DNA from: Paraburkholderia kururiensis
GTDB lineage: Bacteria > Pseudomonadota > Gammaproteobacteria > Burkholderiales > Burkholderiaceae
Assembly: GCF_034424375.1 (NCBI RefSeq)
Contig: NZ_CP139965.1
Location: forward strand, 806,001 to 870,000
Direction: 5' to 3'
Length of the DNA stretch: 64,000 nt
Shown here: piece by piece, positions 42,572 to 50,322 of the stretch
How positions within the stretch are numbered: the stretch's first letter is position 1
How the letters are laid out: the number at the start of each line of letters is the position of its first letter
The notes under the pieces: model-generated
Seen by the model: only the letters and a program-made list of their open reading frames with translations
Told to the model about the DNA's origin: nothing
The model's database searches: none
Position numbers and translations under genes: made by a program

Positions 42572-43132
42572 ATGGAAACGCCAACTGTCCGAGATCAGGT
42601 TTTGCAGCACGCGCAGTCATTGCTGATGACGCGCGGCTACAACGGCTTCAGCTATCGCGACCTCGCGGATCTGGTGGGCGTGAAGACGTCGAGCATCCAT
42701 TACTACTTCCCGACCAAAGAAGACCTGGTGCTGGAAGCGGTGAACGTGTACAGCTCCGAAGTGCTCTCCGCGCTGCGAGGCATCGACGAGGCGCTGCCGC
42801 CCGAAAAGAAGCTGGAGCGCTACGCGAAGCAGTTCGGCCTCGTGATGGGCAACGGCGACCAGATCTGTCTGTGCGGCATGTTGGCCGCGGACATCGAGTC
42901 GCTGCCCGACAACGTGCGCCAGGCGGTGCAGGCGTTCTTCAAGACGAACGAAGCCTGGCTGGCCGGCGTGCTGGCCGAAGGCGAAGCGCGCGGCACGCTG
43001 CGCGTGAACGGCAAGGTGGAAAGCGCGGCGCGGGCGTTGTACGCGTCGTTCCAGGGCAGCGTGCTGGCGAGCCGCCTGTTTCACTCGAAGGCGCGGCTTG
43101 ACGATGTGGTCAATGCTGTGAAGATTGCATAA
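42572..43132 (+). CDS. TetR family transcriptional regulator
   Basis: A 186-residue repressor. The N-terminal helix-turn-helix reads GFSYRDLADLVGVKTSSIHYYFPTKEDL (26-52). The ligand domain begins about residue 60 and has two nearby cysteines (C99 and C101, in QICLCGML) that could sense electrophiles or oxidants, by analogy with NemR-type regulators. This is inference. Palindromes of the form TATCTA...TAGATA lie before this gene, before the Ohr gene and before the esterase gene, so it probably controls all three. Its own promoter overlaps one of them. Confidence 0.88.
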   Translation: METPTVRDQVLQHAQSLLMTRGYNGFSYRDLADLVGVKTSSIHYYFPTKEDLVLEAVNVYSSEVLSALRGIDEALPPEKKLERYAKQFGLVMGNGDQICLCGMLAADIESLPDNVRQAVQAFFKTNEAWLAGVLAEGEARGTLRVNGKVESAARALYASFQGSVLASRLFHSKARLDDVVNAVKIA

Positions 43133-43201
43133 CGAATGCGTAAGCGGTGCCCGCGAGCCAAACGTCTGGCGGGCACGGATGACGCGTGTTTTTGTGTTCT
43201 G

Positions 43202-43231
43202 TTGTCTATCTAGCAGTAGATAGTGGTTAAT
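43202..43231 (+). promoter_or_regulatory. operator and promoter of the Ohr gene
   Basis: TTGTCT and GTTAAT, 18 bases apart, flank the palindrome CTATCTA-GCAG-TAGATAG (43206-43223, perfect 7-base arms). The arms match those of the tetR promoter but with a shorter spacer, so it is a likely site of the same regulator. Confidence 0.65.
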
Positions 43232-43278
43232 CGAATCGAAGCACAGTGGACGTTCTCTTTTCAACTCAGGAGTCAATC

Positions 43279-43704
43279 ATGTCGATCGAAAAAGTGCTGT
43301 ACCGCGCTCATGCCCGTGCAACCGGTGGCCGCGATGGCCGTGCAACGTCTTCGGACAGCGTGCTGGATGTGAAGCTCACCACGCCGCGCGAGCTGGGCGG
43401 TGCGGGCGGCGAAGGCACGAACCCGGAGCAGCTGTTCGCCGCAGGCTACTCGGCGTGTTTCCTCGGCGCCATGAAGTTCGTCGCGGCGCGCGAGAAGATC
43501 GCGTTCCCGGCGGAGGGGTCCGTCGAAGGCAGCGTGGGGATCGGCGCAATTCCGACCGGCTTCGGCATCGAAGTGGAACTGCGCATTTCGCTGCCTGGCC
43601 TTGCGCGTGAAACGGCGGAACGTATCGTCGAAGCGGCTCATATCGTGTGTCCGTACTCGAACGCGACGCGCGGCAACATCGACGTGAAGCTCGTCGTGCT
43701 CTGA
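43279..43704 (+). CDS. ohr: Ohr/OsmC-type organic hydroperoxide reductase
   Basis: A 141-residue OsmC-superfamily peroxidase that reduces organic hydroperoxides through a cysteine pair. C60 (AGYSACFLGAM) and C124 (VCPYSNATRGN) are at the positions normal for Ohr, and the N-terminus MSIEKVLYRAHARATGG is typical. Residue length is exactly that of the family. CAGGAG lies seven bases before the ATG. It is usually controlled by a MarR-type OhrR, but here a TetR gene sits just upstream, and a TetR-like palindrome covers its promoter. A U-tailed terminator follows, so it is probably monocistronic. Confidence 0.92.
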   Translation: MSIEKVLYRAHARATGGRDGRATSSDSVLDVKLTTPRELGGAGGEGTNPEQLFAAGYSACFLGAMKFVAAREKIAFPAEGSVEGSVGIGAIPTGFGIEVELRISLPGLARETAERIVEAAHIVCPYSNATRGNIDVKLVVL

Positions 43705-43736
43705 GGCGCGAGCCACACGAAGCGCGAGGTTCATTC

Positions 43737-43762
43737 AGGGCCGCGGGAATGGCCCTTTTTTC
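43737..43762 (+). terminator. Rho-independent terminator after ohr
   Basis: Stem AGGGCC/GGCCCT around an eight-base loop, followed by a run of six T. It ends the ohr transcript 30 bases after its stop. Confidence 0.75.
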
Positions 43763-43772
43763 AAGTCACTTA

Positions 43773-43790
43773 ATCTACCTATTAGTAGAT
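43773..43790 (+). promoter_or_regulatory. operator-like palindrome before the esterase gene
   Basis: ATCTAC-CTATTA-GTAGAT is an inverted repeat of 6-base arms, aligned with the site at the tetR promoter (ATCTACTAATCGATAGAT). It is about 90 bases before the esterase ATG. A TAGATA -10-like box is on its right side, but the -35 is weak. Confidence 0.6.
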
Positions 43791-43876
43791 AAACAAGGGC
43801 GACGACGCGATCAGGCCGCGCTCGACAACCGCATGCCGGCACGTCGTCATCGTCCGTTCGAACAAGGAGCAACATC

Positions 43877-44899
43877 ATGGTCGCCTTCAAGAAACTCGCC
43901 ATTGCAGCCGCGCTGGGCACGGCTGTCGCCTCGACCGCCGCGCAGGCCGCGCCGGTGCTCGAGCCCACCACCCAAGCTTTCATCGACAGCCTCGCCGCGC
44001 ACGCGGGGCCGCCCATCTATACGCTTTCGCCGGCCGACGCCCGCAACGTGCTGGCAGGCGCGCAGTCGCAGCCCGTGGCGAAGCTGCCGGCGCAAGAGGA
44101 AGACCGCGTGCTGCCCGTGGGACCGACCGGCAAGGTCGCGGTGCGCATCGTCAAGCCGAAGGGCGCCAGGGGCGTGCTGCCCGCGGTGGTCTATTTCCAC
44201 GGCGGCGGCTGGGTGCTGGGCGACAAGAACACGCATGACCGCCTGATTCGCGAGATCGCCAACGGCGCGCACGTGGCCGTGATCTTCGTCGACTACGACC
44301 GTTCGCCCGAAGCCCAATACCCTGTGCCCATCGAACAGGCGTATGCCGCGACGGCCTACGTGGCCCAGCATCCCGCGGAATTCGGCATCGACGCCAACCG
44401 TATCGCCGTGGCCGGCGACAGCGTGGGCGGCAACATGACGGCGGCGGTCACGCTGCTCGCGAAGGAGCGCGGCGGCCCGAAGCTGCGCTACCAGGTGCTG
44501 TTCTATCCCGTGACCGACGCGAACTTCGAAGACGGCTCGTATAACGAGTTCGCGAACGGCCCGTGGCTCACGAAGGCGGCGATGAAGTGGTTCTGGGACG
44601 CCTACGCGCCCAACGAGTCCGACCGCGCGAAAATCACGGCGTCGCCGCTGCGCGCGAGCCTGGACGACCTCAAGGGCTTGCCGCCCGCGCTCGTGATCAC
44701 CGACGAGAACGACGTGCTGCGCGACGAAGGTGAAGCGTATGCACGCAAGCTGACGCAAGCGGGCGTGCCGGTTACGTCGGTGCGATACAACGGCACGATT
44801 CACGACTTCGTGATGCTGAACGCGCTGGCCGACACGCCGGCGGCGCGCGGTGCGGTGAGCCAGGCGAACGCGGTGTTGCGCGGCGCGCTGGCGAAGTAA
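43877..44899 (+). CDS. alpha/beta hydrolase, hormone-sensitive lipase type esterase
   Basis: A 340-residue esterase with a signal peptide (KKLAIAAALGTAVASTAAQA). It has the oxyanion motif HGGGWVLG (108-115), the nucleophile GDSVGGNM (S182), a likely acid Asp in ITDENDVLRDEG and the His in GTIHDFVMLN, which place it in family IV. The natural substrate is unknown, probably a short-chain ester. AAGGAG lies seven bases before the ATG. A TetR-type palindrome lies upstream, so it is likely to be induced together with ohr. Confidence 0.88.
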   Translation: MVAFKKLAIAAALGTAVASTAAQAAPVLEPTTQAFIDSLAAHAGPPIYTLSPADARNVLAGAQSQPVAKLPAQEEDRVLPVGPTGKVAVRIVKPKGARGVLPAVVYFHGGGWVLGDKNTHDRLIREIANGAHVAVIFVDYDRSPEAQYPVPIEQAYAATAYVAQHPAEFGIDANRIAVAGDSVGGNMTAAVTLLAKERGGPKLRYQVLFYPVTDANFEDGSYNEFANGPWLTKAAMKWFWDAYAPNESDRAKITASPLRASLDDLKGLPPALVITDENDVLRDEGEAYARKLTQAGVPVTSVRYNGTIHDFVMLNALADTPAARGAVSQANAVLRGALAK

Positions 44900-44939
44900 C
44901 GCTGCGTTGACTTCTCACGTCTAACGTAGCGATTCAAGG

Positions 44940-44974
44940 CGGCGCGGCGCCCCGGCCTTCGGGGCGCCGCGCCG
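44940..44974. terminator. strong bidirectional hairpin
   Basis: A perfect 15-base GC-rich stem with a five-base loop (GCCTT) lies between the esterase stop and the convergent reductase. The U-run is poor (GGTTTG), so it may need Rho. Confidence 0.6.
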
Positions 44975-45088
44975 GTTTGATCGACGGCTTGTCCTGCGTC
45001 GCGTCGTGTGTGAGTTCGCGCGCGACACTGCGAGTCCGTGCGAGGGCCACATAGCAACACGCGACTTCAACGCCGCCGTGGCGCTGCT

Positions 45089-45973
45089 TCACGCCACCGT
45101 GTGATTCGCCATGATTTCGAGCGCGCGCACGAGCGCAGAGTGATCGAGTTGCCCTGTGCCGTGCGCGTGACACAGGCTGAAAAGCTGCTGACATGTCGCC
45201 GTGTTCGGCAGCGGCACGCCCATCGCCTTGCCGCCTTCGAGCGCGAGTCCCAGGTCCTTGCGGTGTAGCTCGATGCGAAAGCCCGGGTCGAAGGTTCGCT
45301 TGATCATGCGTTCGCCGTGCACTTCCAGAATTCGCGACGACGCGAAGCCGCCCATCAACGCCTCGCGCACGCGCGCGGGATCGGCGCCGGCCTTGGAGGC
45401 GAACAGCAGCGCTTCTCCTACGGCCTCGATGGTGAGCGCAACGATGATCTGGTTGGCCACCTTGCAGGTTTGTCCCGCGCCGCTCTCGCCCACCAGCGTG
45501 ATGTTCTTGCCCATCAGTTCGAAGAGCGGCTTCGCGCGCTGAAACGCGGCGTCGCTGCCGCCCACCATGATGGTGAGCGTGGCGGCCTTGGCGCCCACTT
45601 CGCCGCCCGACACCGGCGCATCCAGATAGTCGCAGCCGAGCGCCGCGATCTTCTGCGCGAACGTCTTCGTTTGCAGCGGCGCGATCGAACTCATGTCGAT
45701 CACGGTCTTGCCGGGCACGAGCCCTTCTGCCACGCCGTCGGCGCCGAACAGTACGGCTTCCACGTCCGGCGTGTCCGGCAGCATCGTGATGACGAACTCG
45801 GCCTGCGCAGCGACTTCCTTCGACGATGGGCAGCGCGTCGCTCCGCCCTCCGCGAGACCGGCCGGCAGTTCGCCGCTGCGCTTGTAGACGAATAGCGTGT
45901 GGCCGCCCTTCTGAAGGTTGAGCGCCATGGGCGCGCCCATGATGCCGAGCCCGATGAAACCGATCTTTGCCAT
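45089..45973 (-). CDS. garR: 2-hydroxy-3-oxopropionate reductase (GarR/GlxR family)
   Basis: A 294-residue beta-hydroxyacid dehydrogenase. The N-terminal NAD(P)-binding motif is GFIGLGIMGAPMALNL. The substrate-binding DAPVSGGEVGAKAATLTIMVGG and the catalytic Lys in GQTCKVANQIIVALT, plus FRIELHRKDLGLAL, identify the tartronate semialdehyde reductase branch, which interconverts tartronate semialdehyde and D-glycerate. It could also act on related hydroxyacids. It is divergent from an XRE-cupin regulator, a likely controller. AAGGAC precedes the ATG by six bases. Confidence 0.87.
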   Translation of the reverse strand: MAKIGFIGLGIMGAPMALNLQKGGHTLFVYKRSGELPAGLAEGGATRCPSSKEVAAQAEFVITMLPDTPDVEAVLFGADGVAEGLVPGKTVIDMSSIAPLQTKTFAQKIAALGCDYLDAPVSGGEVGAKAATLTIMVGGSDAAFQRAKPLFELMGKNITLVGESGAGQTCKVANQIIVALTIEAVGEALLFASKAGADPARVREALMGGFASSRILEVHGERMIKRTFDPGFRIELHRKDLGLALEGGKAMGVPLPNTATCQQLFSLCHAHGTGQLDHSALVRALEIMANHTVA

Positions 45974-46000
45974 GATGACGTCCTTGTCCTGAAAGGCGGG

Positions 46001-46022
46001 AAGGTGAGGATTTACGGGAACG
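46001..46022 (+). repeat. short interspersed repeat, copy 6
   Basis: AAGGTGAGGATTTACGGGAA followed by CG. It sits just upstream of the GarR-type gene, reading toward the regulator gene. Confidence 0.7.
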
Positions 46023-46115
46023 CAGATACGGCGGGTGCAGTAGAAATAGCGCTGATCCTGCCATCGTTCCTGCACTGAAACGGGCAGAACCAGGGGCTTG
46101 CACTACCTTTTTGTG

Positions 46116-46135
46116 AAGCCAATTCGCGTTGGCTT
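46116..46135. promoter_or_regulatory. palindrome AAGCCAA-N6-TTGGCTT in divergent region
   Basis: Perfect 7-base arms around TTCGCG, 134 bases before the XRE-cupin ATG and 143 bases before the reductase ATG. Its right arm is also a possible -35 (TTGGCT), 17 bases before GTTAGT. It is a candidate operator for the XRE-cupin regulator on both genes. Confidence 0.45.
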
Positions 46136-46268
46136 TCTGGCAAGATAGCAGGTTAGTCTCGATTAAAACGCGCGAAGCGCGAGGCGCTCGACGCGAGGGG
46201 TGCGTGGGCGCCAATACCAAACTCGATTTACCAAGACCAACTATTTTTACGGCGCTTCTCGTCCTGCC

Positions 46269-46841
46269 ATGGCTTCAAGTAGCGAAAAGATGGGCTCAGC
46301 CGTCGAACTGGGCAGCAAGATCCGTTCGTTAAGGCTCAGGTTGCGACGCACGCTGGATGAAACGGCAACGGCTGCGGGGATTTCAAAGCCGTTCCTGTCC
46401 CAGGTGGAGCGTGGCCTTGCCACACCTTCCATTACGTCGCTGGTCGGTATTGCCTCGGCGCTCGGCGTGAAGGTGCAGTATTTCGTCGATACGCCCAGCG
46501 AAGAACGTTCGGTGTGCCGCAAGGAAGACCTCAAGTTCTTCGGCTTTGCCGATTCAGCAGACCTGTTCGCCCGCATGACGAACGTCACGGGCGGGCGCCA
46601 GCTGGAAGCCATTCTGGTGCGCATGCCCACCGGGCAGCACGAGTCCGAGGTCACCACGCACGCGGGCGAAGAGTTCCTGTACGTGATTTCCGGGGAAATG
46701 TCGCTCACGCTCGAAGGCAAGACGTTCGTGCTGCACGCCGGCGACAGCGCGCACTACGAATCCACGGTGCCGCATAGCTGGACGAACACGGGCAGCGAGG
46801 AAGCGGTGCTCGTGTGGGTGGGCACGCCGCGGCTCTTCTAG
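46269..46841 (+). CDS. XRE family regulator with cupin sensor domain
   Basis: A 190-residue regulator. The helix-turn-helix (LGSKIRSLRLRLRRTLDETA...ISKPFLSQVERG) is followed by a SITSLVGIASALGV segment and a C-terminal cupin_2 domain (EVTTHAGEEFLYVISGEMSL, then HSWTNTGSEEAVLVWV). Cupin-XRE proteins often sense small metabolites such as sugars, acids or amino acids. It is divergent from the reductase gene. ATG 46269 lacks a clear ribosome site, and an ATG at 46290 is possible. Confidence 0.87.
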   Translation: MASSSEKMGSAVELGSKIRSLRLRLRRTLDETATAAGISKPFLSQVERGLATPSITSLVGIASALGVKVQYFVDTPSEERSVCRKEDLKFFGFADSADLFARMTNVTGGRQLEAILVRMPTGQHESEVTTHAGEEFLYVISGEMSLTLEGKTFVLHAGDSAHYESTVPHSWTNTGSEEAVLVWVGTPRLF

Positions 46842-46918
46842 CCGCCGCACGAACGTGGTCTGAATCTGGAACGACCACGGAACGAGGGCGAATCGAGCGG
46901 CTCGCGCTTCGATGCTCA

Positions 46919-47710
46919 CTATCGCGTCGCGATATGGGCCGTCGATTCCACGCGCTCCGTGAGCCAGCCAACGTTTGCGTGCTCGCGCAGCAGTTCGTCG
47001 ATTGCGTTCAGCAGTTCGTCCTGCGCCTCGCCCAGCCGTTCGCGCGACAGGCTCGACATGGAAAGCGGGCGCGCCTTCAACTGCTCGACCGAGACGCGCC
47101 TTCGCTCCACCACCGATATCCGTTCAAGCGAGGCGAACGGCGACTGCGAGAGCACGTCGTCGTGGCTTTCCCAATCTTCCGAACGGCGCTGCGCACGCGC
47201 GGGGTCGCGGTTTGCGTAGTGGTCCAGCAACTCCCGATATTGTGCGGACCATGGGTTCAGCGGATCGTCGAGCACCGACGTGCTGAACAGCACCACAGCG
47301 CCGCCCGCGTCGGTCAGACCGTCGAGACGCGCGAGCGTGTCGGCGCGATCCATCCAGTGAAACGCGCGGCCGATCACCGTGATCTGAAAGCGACCCAGTT
47401 CCGCCGAGAGATCGTAGGAGCTTCCCTGCCGATACTCGATGTTGGGCGCAACGCCCGCCGCAAGTTGCGTGGCCATGTCGAGCATGGCCGGCTCGGGATC
47501 GATGGCGACCGCGCTTGCCACCCACGTCGAAAACGCAAGGGACAACTGGCCGGGACCGCAACCCAGGTCGAGCAGCCGCTGCGTGCCGTCCAGCCGGCGC
47601 GCCTGCGCGACGCGGCGGATCAAGGCCGGCGAATAGGCGGGCCGCCCCGCGAGGTAATGCGCGGCGGCGTTGCGAAAGCGGCCGGGGACAAACGGAATGG
47701 TGGACGGCAT
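46919..47710 (-). CDS. class I SAM-dependent methyltransferase
   Basis: A 263-residue methyltransferase of the Methyltransf_11 type. The SAM-binding motif I is RLLDLGCGPGQLSLAF, followed by AIDPEPAMLDMA, and FHWMDRADTLARL resembles the post-motif region of UbiE/BioC-like enzymes. The substrate is unknown. It is encoded between the XRE-cupin gene and a repeat-rich gap. No clear ribosome site was seen before the ATG at 47710. Confidence 0.82.
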   Translation of the reverse strand: MPSTIPFVPGRFRNAAAHYLAGRPAYSPALIRRVAQARRLDGTQRLLDLGCGPGQLSLAFSTWVASAVAIDPEPAMLDMATQLAAGVAPNIEYRQGSSYDLSAELGRFQITVIGRAFHWMDRADTLARLDGLTDAGGAVVLFSTSVLDDPLNPWSAQYRELLDHYANRDPARAQRRSEDWESHDDVLSQSPFASLERISVVERRRVSVEQLKARPLSMSSLSRERLGEAQDELLNAIDELLREHANVGWLTERVESTAHIATR

Positions 47711-47835
47711 GGCGATGAAGGCGTGTGCGGGGAAGGGCGTCCAGTCTGAAACCGGTGCGAGGGAGCGTCAAGCGAGCGGACACAGGCACTGTTTACCGCC
47801 CGTTTCGGCCCCTTGCTGTTGGCTGACGCATCACG

Positions 47836-47856
47836 AAAGGTGAGCGTTTTCGGGAC
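47836..47856 (+). repeat. short interspersed repeat, copy 7
   Basis: AAAGGTGAGCGTTTTCGGGA followed by C. Belongs to the GAGCG subtype. Confidence 0.75.
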
Positions 47857-48168
47857 TTGCGCGATGGCTCGGATCACGGTGTGTTGAACTGCAGTTAGTA
47901 GCAATGCGAACGAGCTTGCCGCTCGCCTCGCTCGACGGTGAGCCTGCGTCTCGCGCTGTGGCCGAACGTCGGACACCGCGGACGCCACATGGCTTGCTGA
48001 GAAAAAGAGCCTTGATTTCAAGGGTTATTCTCGAAAATCGCGAAAGCAGTGAGCCGGGCAAACCGTCGTTCGATGCGAGGCGGGTCATCGCTCTGCATGC
48101 CCCCGCAGCGCGGCGAGCGGAACAAGAAAATGAGAGAGGGCATCGATGGCGATACGCCCGCGTGCGCG

Positions 48169-48189
48169 AAGGTGAGCGTTTTCAGGACC
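48169..48189 (+). repeat. short interspersed repeat, copy 8
   Basis: AAGGTGAGCGTTTTCAGGAC followed by C; one mismatch (CAGGA) to copies 7 and 9. Confidence 0.75.
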
Positions 48190-48371
48190 GCCGCGGCAAG
48201 AACGCCGCAAGACCGTTTCGAGGCCGATGGTTCATGCCTGGGTGTTCCCTTCGAACTGCCCCGTTGAATGCGAAAACCCCTGTTTTTCAAGACCTTTCTG
48301 TGCTCTCACAGTCAACGCTGAACTCGGTCGCCAACGCTCGTCAACCGGTCAACGCGATCGTTCCAACACGT

Positions 48372-48393
48372 AAAGGTGAGCGTTTTCGGGACC
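48372..48393 (+). repeat. short interspersed repeat, copy 9
   Basis: AAAGGTGAGCGTTTTCGGGA followed by CC. Confidence 0.77.
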
Positions 48394-48546
48394 TGGAACG
48401 CGCACACGCGGGCCGCTGTGCAAACCATCGTCCGTCTTGCGCGACCGAATGGACGGCCGAAGCCGATCGGTATATAACCGACATTACCGATCGGCTTACG
48501 GCCGTTCCTCCGCATACCGGTTCACAGCAACGAGAGGCAGTTCATC

Positions 48547-48831
48547 ATGACGAGCGATGGTTCGCAGAAGCACGACATTCAGGACAAGACGCAAGACAAG
48601 CGCGGCACGACGCCCGCCGACTTCGAACACCTCGACGCGGCGCTTTCGCACGTGGATGAAGGCGTGAAGTCGGGGAGCATGGCGGCGGGCGCGGCGAAGG
48701 GCATTCTGTATAGCCTGATCGAAACGCTGGGTGCGCTGGTTGGCGACCCCGATCTGCCCGAGCACGCGCGTTCCGGGTACGAAGGTTTGCTGGAGACGGC
48801 GCGCGAGCTGCGCGTGAAGATCGATCGCTGA
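48547..48831 (+). CDS. small helical protein of unknown function
   Basis: A 94-residue soluble protein. The C-terminal half (ALSHVDEGVKSGSMAAGAAK...LYSLIETLGALVGDPDLPEH) is likely helical. No family is recognised. The upstream region has GAGAGG nine bases before the ATG. It stands alone after the repeat-rich gap; a short hairpin at 48840-48853 follows the stop and could terminate it. Confidence 0.65.
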   Translation: MTSDGSQKHDIQDKTQDKRGTTPADFEHLDAALSHVDEGVKSGSMAAGAAKGILYSLIETLGALVGDPDLPEHARSGYEGLLETARELRVKIDR

Positions 48832-48918
48832 GACCGTAGCGGCCTTCAGGCCGATTCACGGCAACGAGGTCGGTTGGTGTGCGAACGCGCCGAAAAGCGC
48901 GCGGCGGCGATCCGGAAT

Positions 48919-50130
48919 TCAACCGCTCGCGCGCAACGCTTTCACCAGTTCGCGTGGACCGGCCGTCACCCGAAGTTGCGGCGTGCCATGCCAGTCGGCA
49001 CAGCGCTGCAAGGCGCGCCGCAGGTCGTCGGTGAGCCGGCCGCTCACGCGCACGCCCGGTTCCAGATGCACCGACTTCAGTTCGAACACCCCTTCTGCCC
49101 GATGAGCCTTGGCGTCCACTCGACCCACGAGCTTCCCGCGGCTCAACAGCGGCAGCACGAAGTAGCCGTACTTGCGCTTCGCCGCGGGCACGTAGCATTC
49201 AATCGCGTAATCGAAATCGAATAGCGCCAGCGCGCGCTTGCGGTCCCACACTACCGGATCGAATGGCGAAAGCACCGTGGTGACTGTCGACGCAACGCGG
49301 CCTTGCGAGGCGTCGTCCATCAGCGGGGCCACGTCGCGATGCACGAATGTGTCCTGCTTCCAGCCCTCTACGCGCACCGGCACGAGTTCGCCTTCGTCGG
49401 CGAGGGCGTGCAGGTCGTTTGCGTAAGGGCGCCTGGGCAGCCGGTAGTAGTCGGCGGCCCAGTCGGCTCGCACGACACCGAGCGCCCGGCAGGTGCGCCG
49501 CAGGAGTTCGCGTTCGGCGCTCTCGCGCGACGGCAGGTGGCGCGCATCGTTCCACTCGGGCAGCACGCGCTCGGCTAGATCGTAGACGCGCTGGAAGTTG
49601 CGGCGCTCGGCGACCATCAGCTCGCCCGTGGTGAAGAGCACCTCCAGGTGCCGCTTCTCCGGTTTCCAGTCCCACCAGCCGTTGCCTTTGCCGCCTTCGC
49701 GGGCGAAGTCCGCAGACCGCACCGGACCGCTCGCGCGAATGTGATCGAGCAGATTCGCGATCTCGTTGCGATGCTTGTCGTGCCACTCGGCCGCGTATTT
49801 CCAGCCCATGCCGGCCGGGTCGAGCATGCGATGACGCAGCAGCCCGTAGTCCTCGATCGGCACGAAGCACGCCTCATGCGACCAATACTCGAAGAGCCGC
49901 CGTTCGGCGAGAAGCTCGTCGAGCCACTGCGGCACGTAAGGGCCAAGCCGGCTGAACAGCACGAGGTAGGGGCTGCGCGCCACGACGTGAATCGTATCGA
50001 TCTGCAATTGCGCCATGCGACGGATGGCGGCGAGCACGTCGTCTTTGGTGGCCTTGCGGCGGGGCGGCGTGGCGAGACCCTGAGCGGCGAGATGCAGGGT
50101 GCGGGCGGCGGAGAGGGGGAGCGGCTTCAC
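48919..50130 (-). CDS. AlkZ/YcaQ-family DNA glycosylase (winged-helix protein)
   Basis: A 403-residue protein of the HTH_42/AlkZ family, whose E. coli member YcaQ removes alkylated bases and unhooks interstrand cross-links. The catalytic Q-x-D motif is Q43-I-D45 in MAQLQIDTIHVV, followed by RSPYLVLFSRLGPY, and the tandem winged-helix region ends TTVLSPFDPVVWDRKRALALFDFDY, a family hallmark. It starts at GTG 50130; no ATG fits and the ribosome site is weak. An alkyltransferase gene lies 4.8 kb away, but no operon link is seen. Confidence 0.88.
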   Translation of the reverse strand: MKPLPLSAARTLHLAAQGLATPPRRKATKDDVLAAIRRMAQLQIDTIHVVARSPYLVLFSRLGPYVPQWLDELLAERRLFEYWSHEACFVPIEDYGLLRHRMLDPAGMGWKYAAEWHDKHRNEIANLLDHIRASGPVRSADFAREGGKGNGWWDWKPEKRHLEVLFTTGELMVAERRNFQRVYDLAERVLPEWNDARHLPSRESAERELLRRTCRALGVVRADWAADYYRLPRRPYANDLHALADEGELVPVRVEGWKQDTFVHRDVAPLMDDASQGRVASTVTTVLSPFDPVVWDRKRALALFDFDYAIECYVPAAKRKYGYFVLPLLSRGKLVGRVDAKAHRAEGVFELKSVHLEPGVRVSGRLTDDLRRALQRCADWHGTPQLRVTAGPRELVKALRASG

Positions 50131-50265
50131 GCGGGCATTCGTTCTTGTCGTTGAGAACCGCGGGGCCGGCTATGTCGGGGTGCATCGTTGTGGGCCGGGG
50201 CGCGGGCTGGCGTTACTGTAGCCTGATTGCCGCCCATGCGCTGCCTTCTGCACTTCCCAACAATG

Positions 50266-50298
50266 CGCGCGGGCCTCTCACGAAGAGAAGCCCGCGCG
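50266..50298 (-). terminator. hairpin after the glycine-zipper gene
   Basis: A 9-base GC stem (CGCGCGGGC/GCCCGCGCG), extended by CTCT/AGAG with a two-base bulge, lies 25 bases beyond the stop of the minus-strand glycine-zipper gene. The U-run is weak. Confidence 0.6.
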
Positions 50299-50322
50299 AC
50301 GAGGCACGTAGAGCAGGAGCGC

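Larger units (their letters stand above)
47711..48546. other. gene-free region with three short interspersed repeats
   Basis: About 840 bases without a convincing gene. Three copies of the AAGGTGAGCGTTTTCGGGAC repeat occur in one orientation. Between them are two AT-richer stretches (about 48000-48040 and 48268-48300) that resemble each other when one is inverted, and the one near 40020. The end may hold the promoter for the next small gene. Confidence 0.6.

Noticed and set aside
46269..46841. XRE-cupin gene as a toxin-antitoxin antitoxin
   Set aside because: No small toxin gene is adjacent, and the cupin sensor domain and divergent reductase fit a metabolic regulator better.
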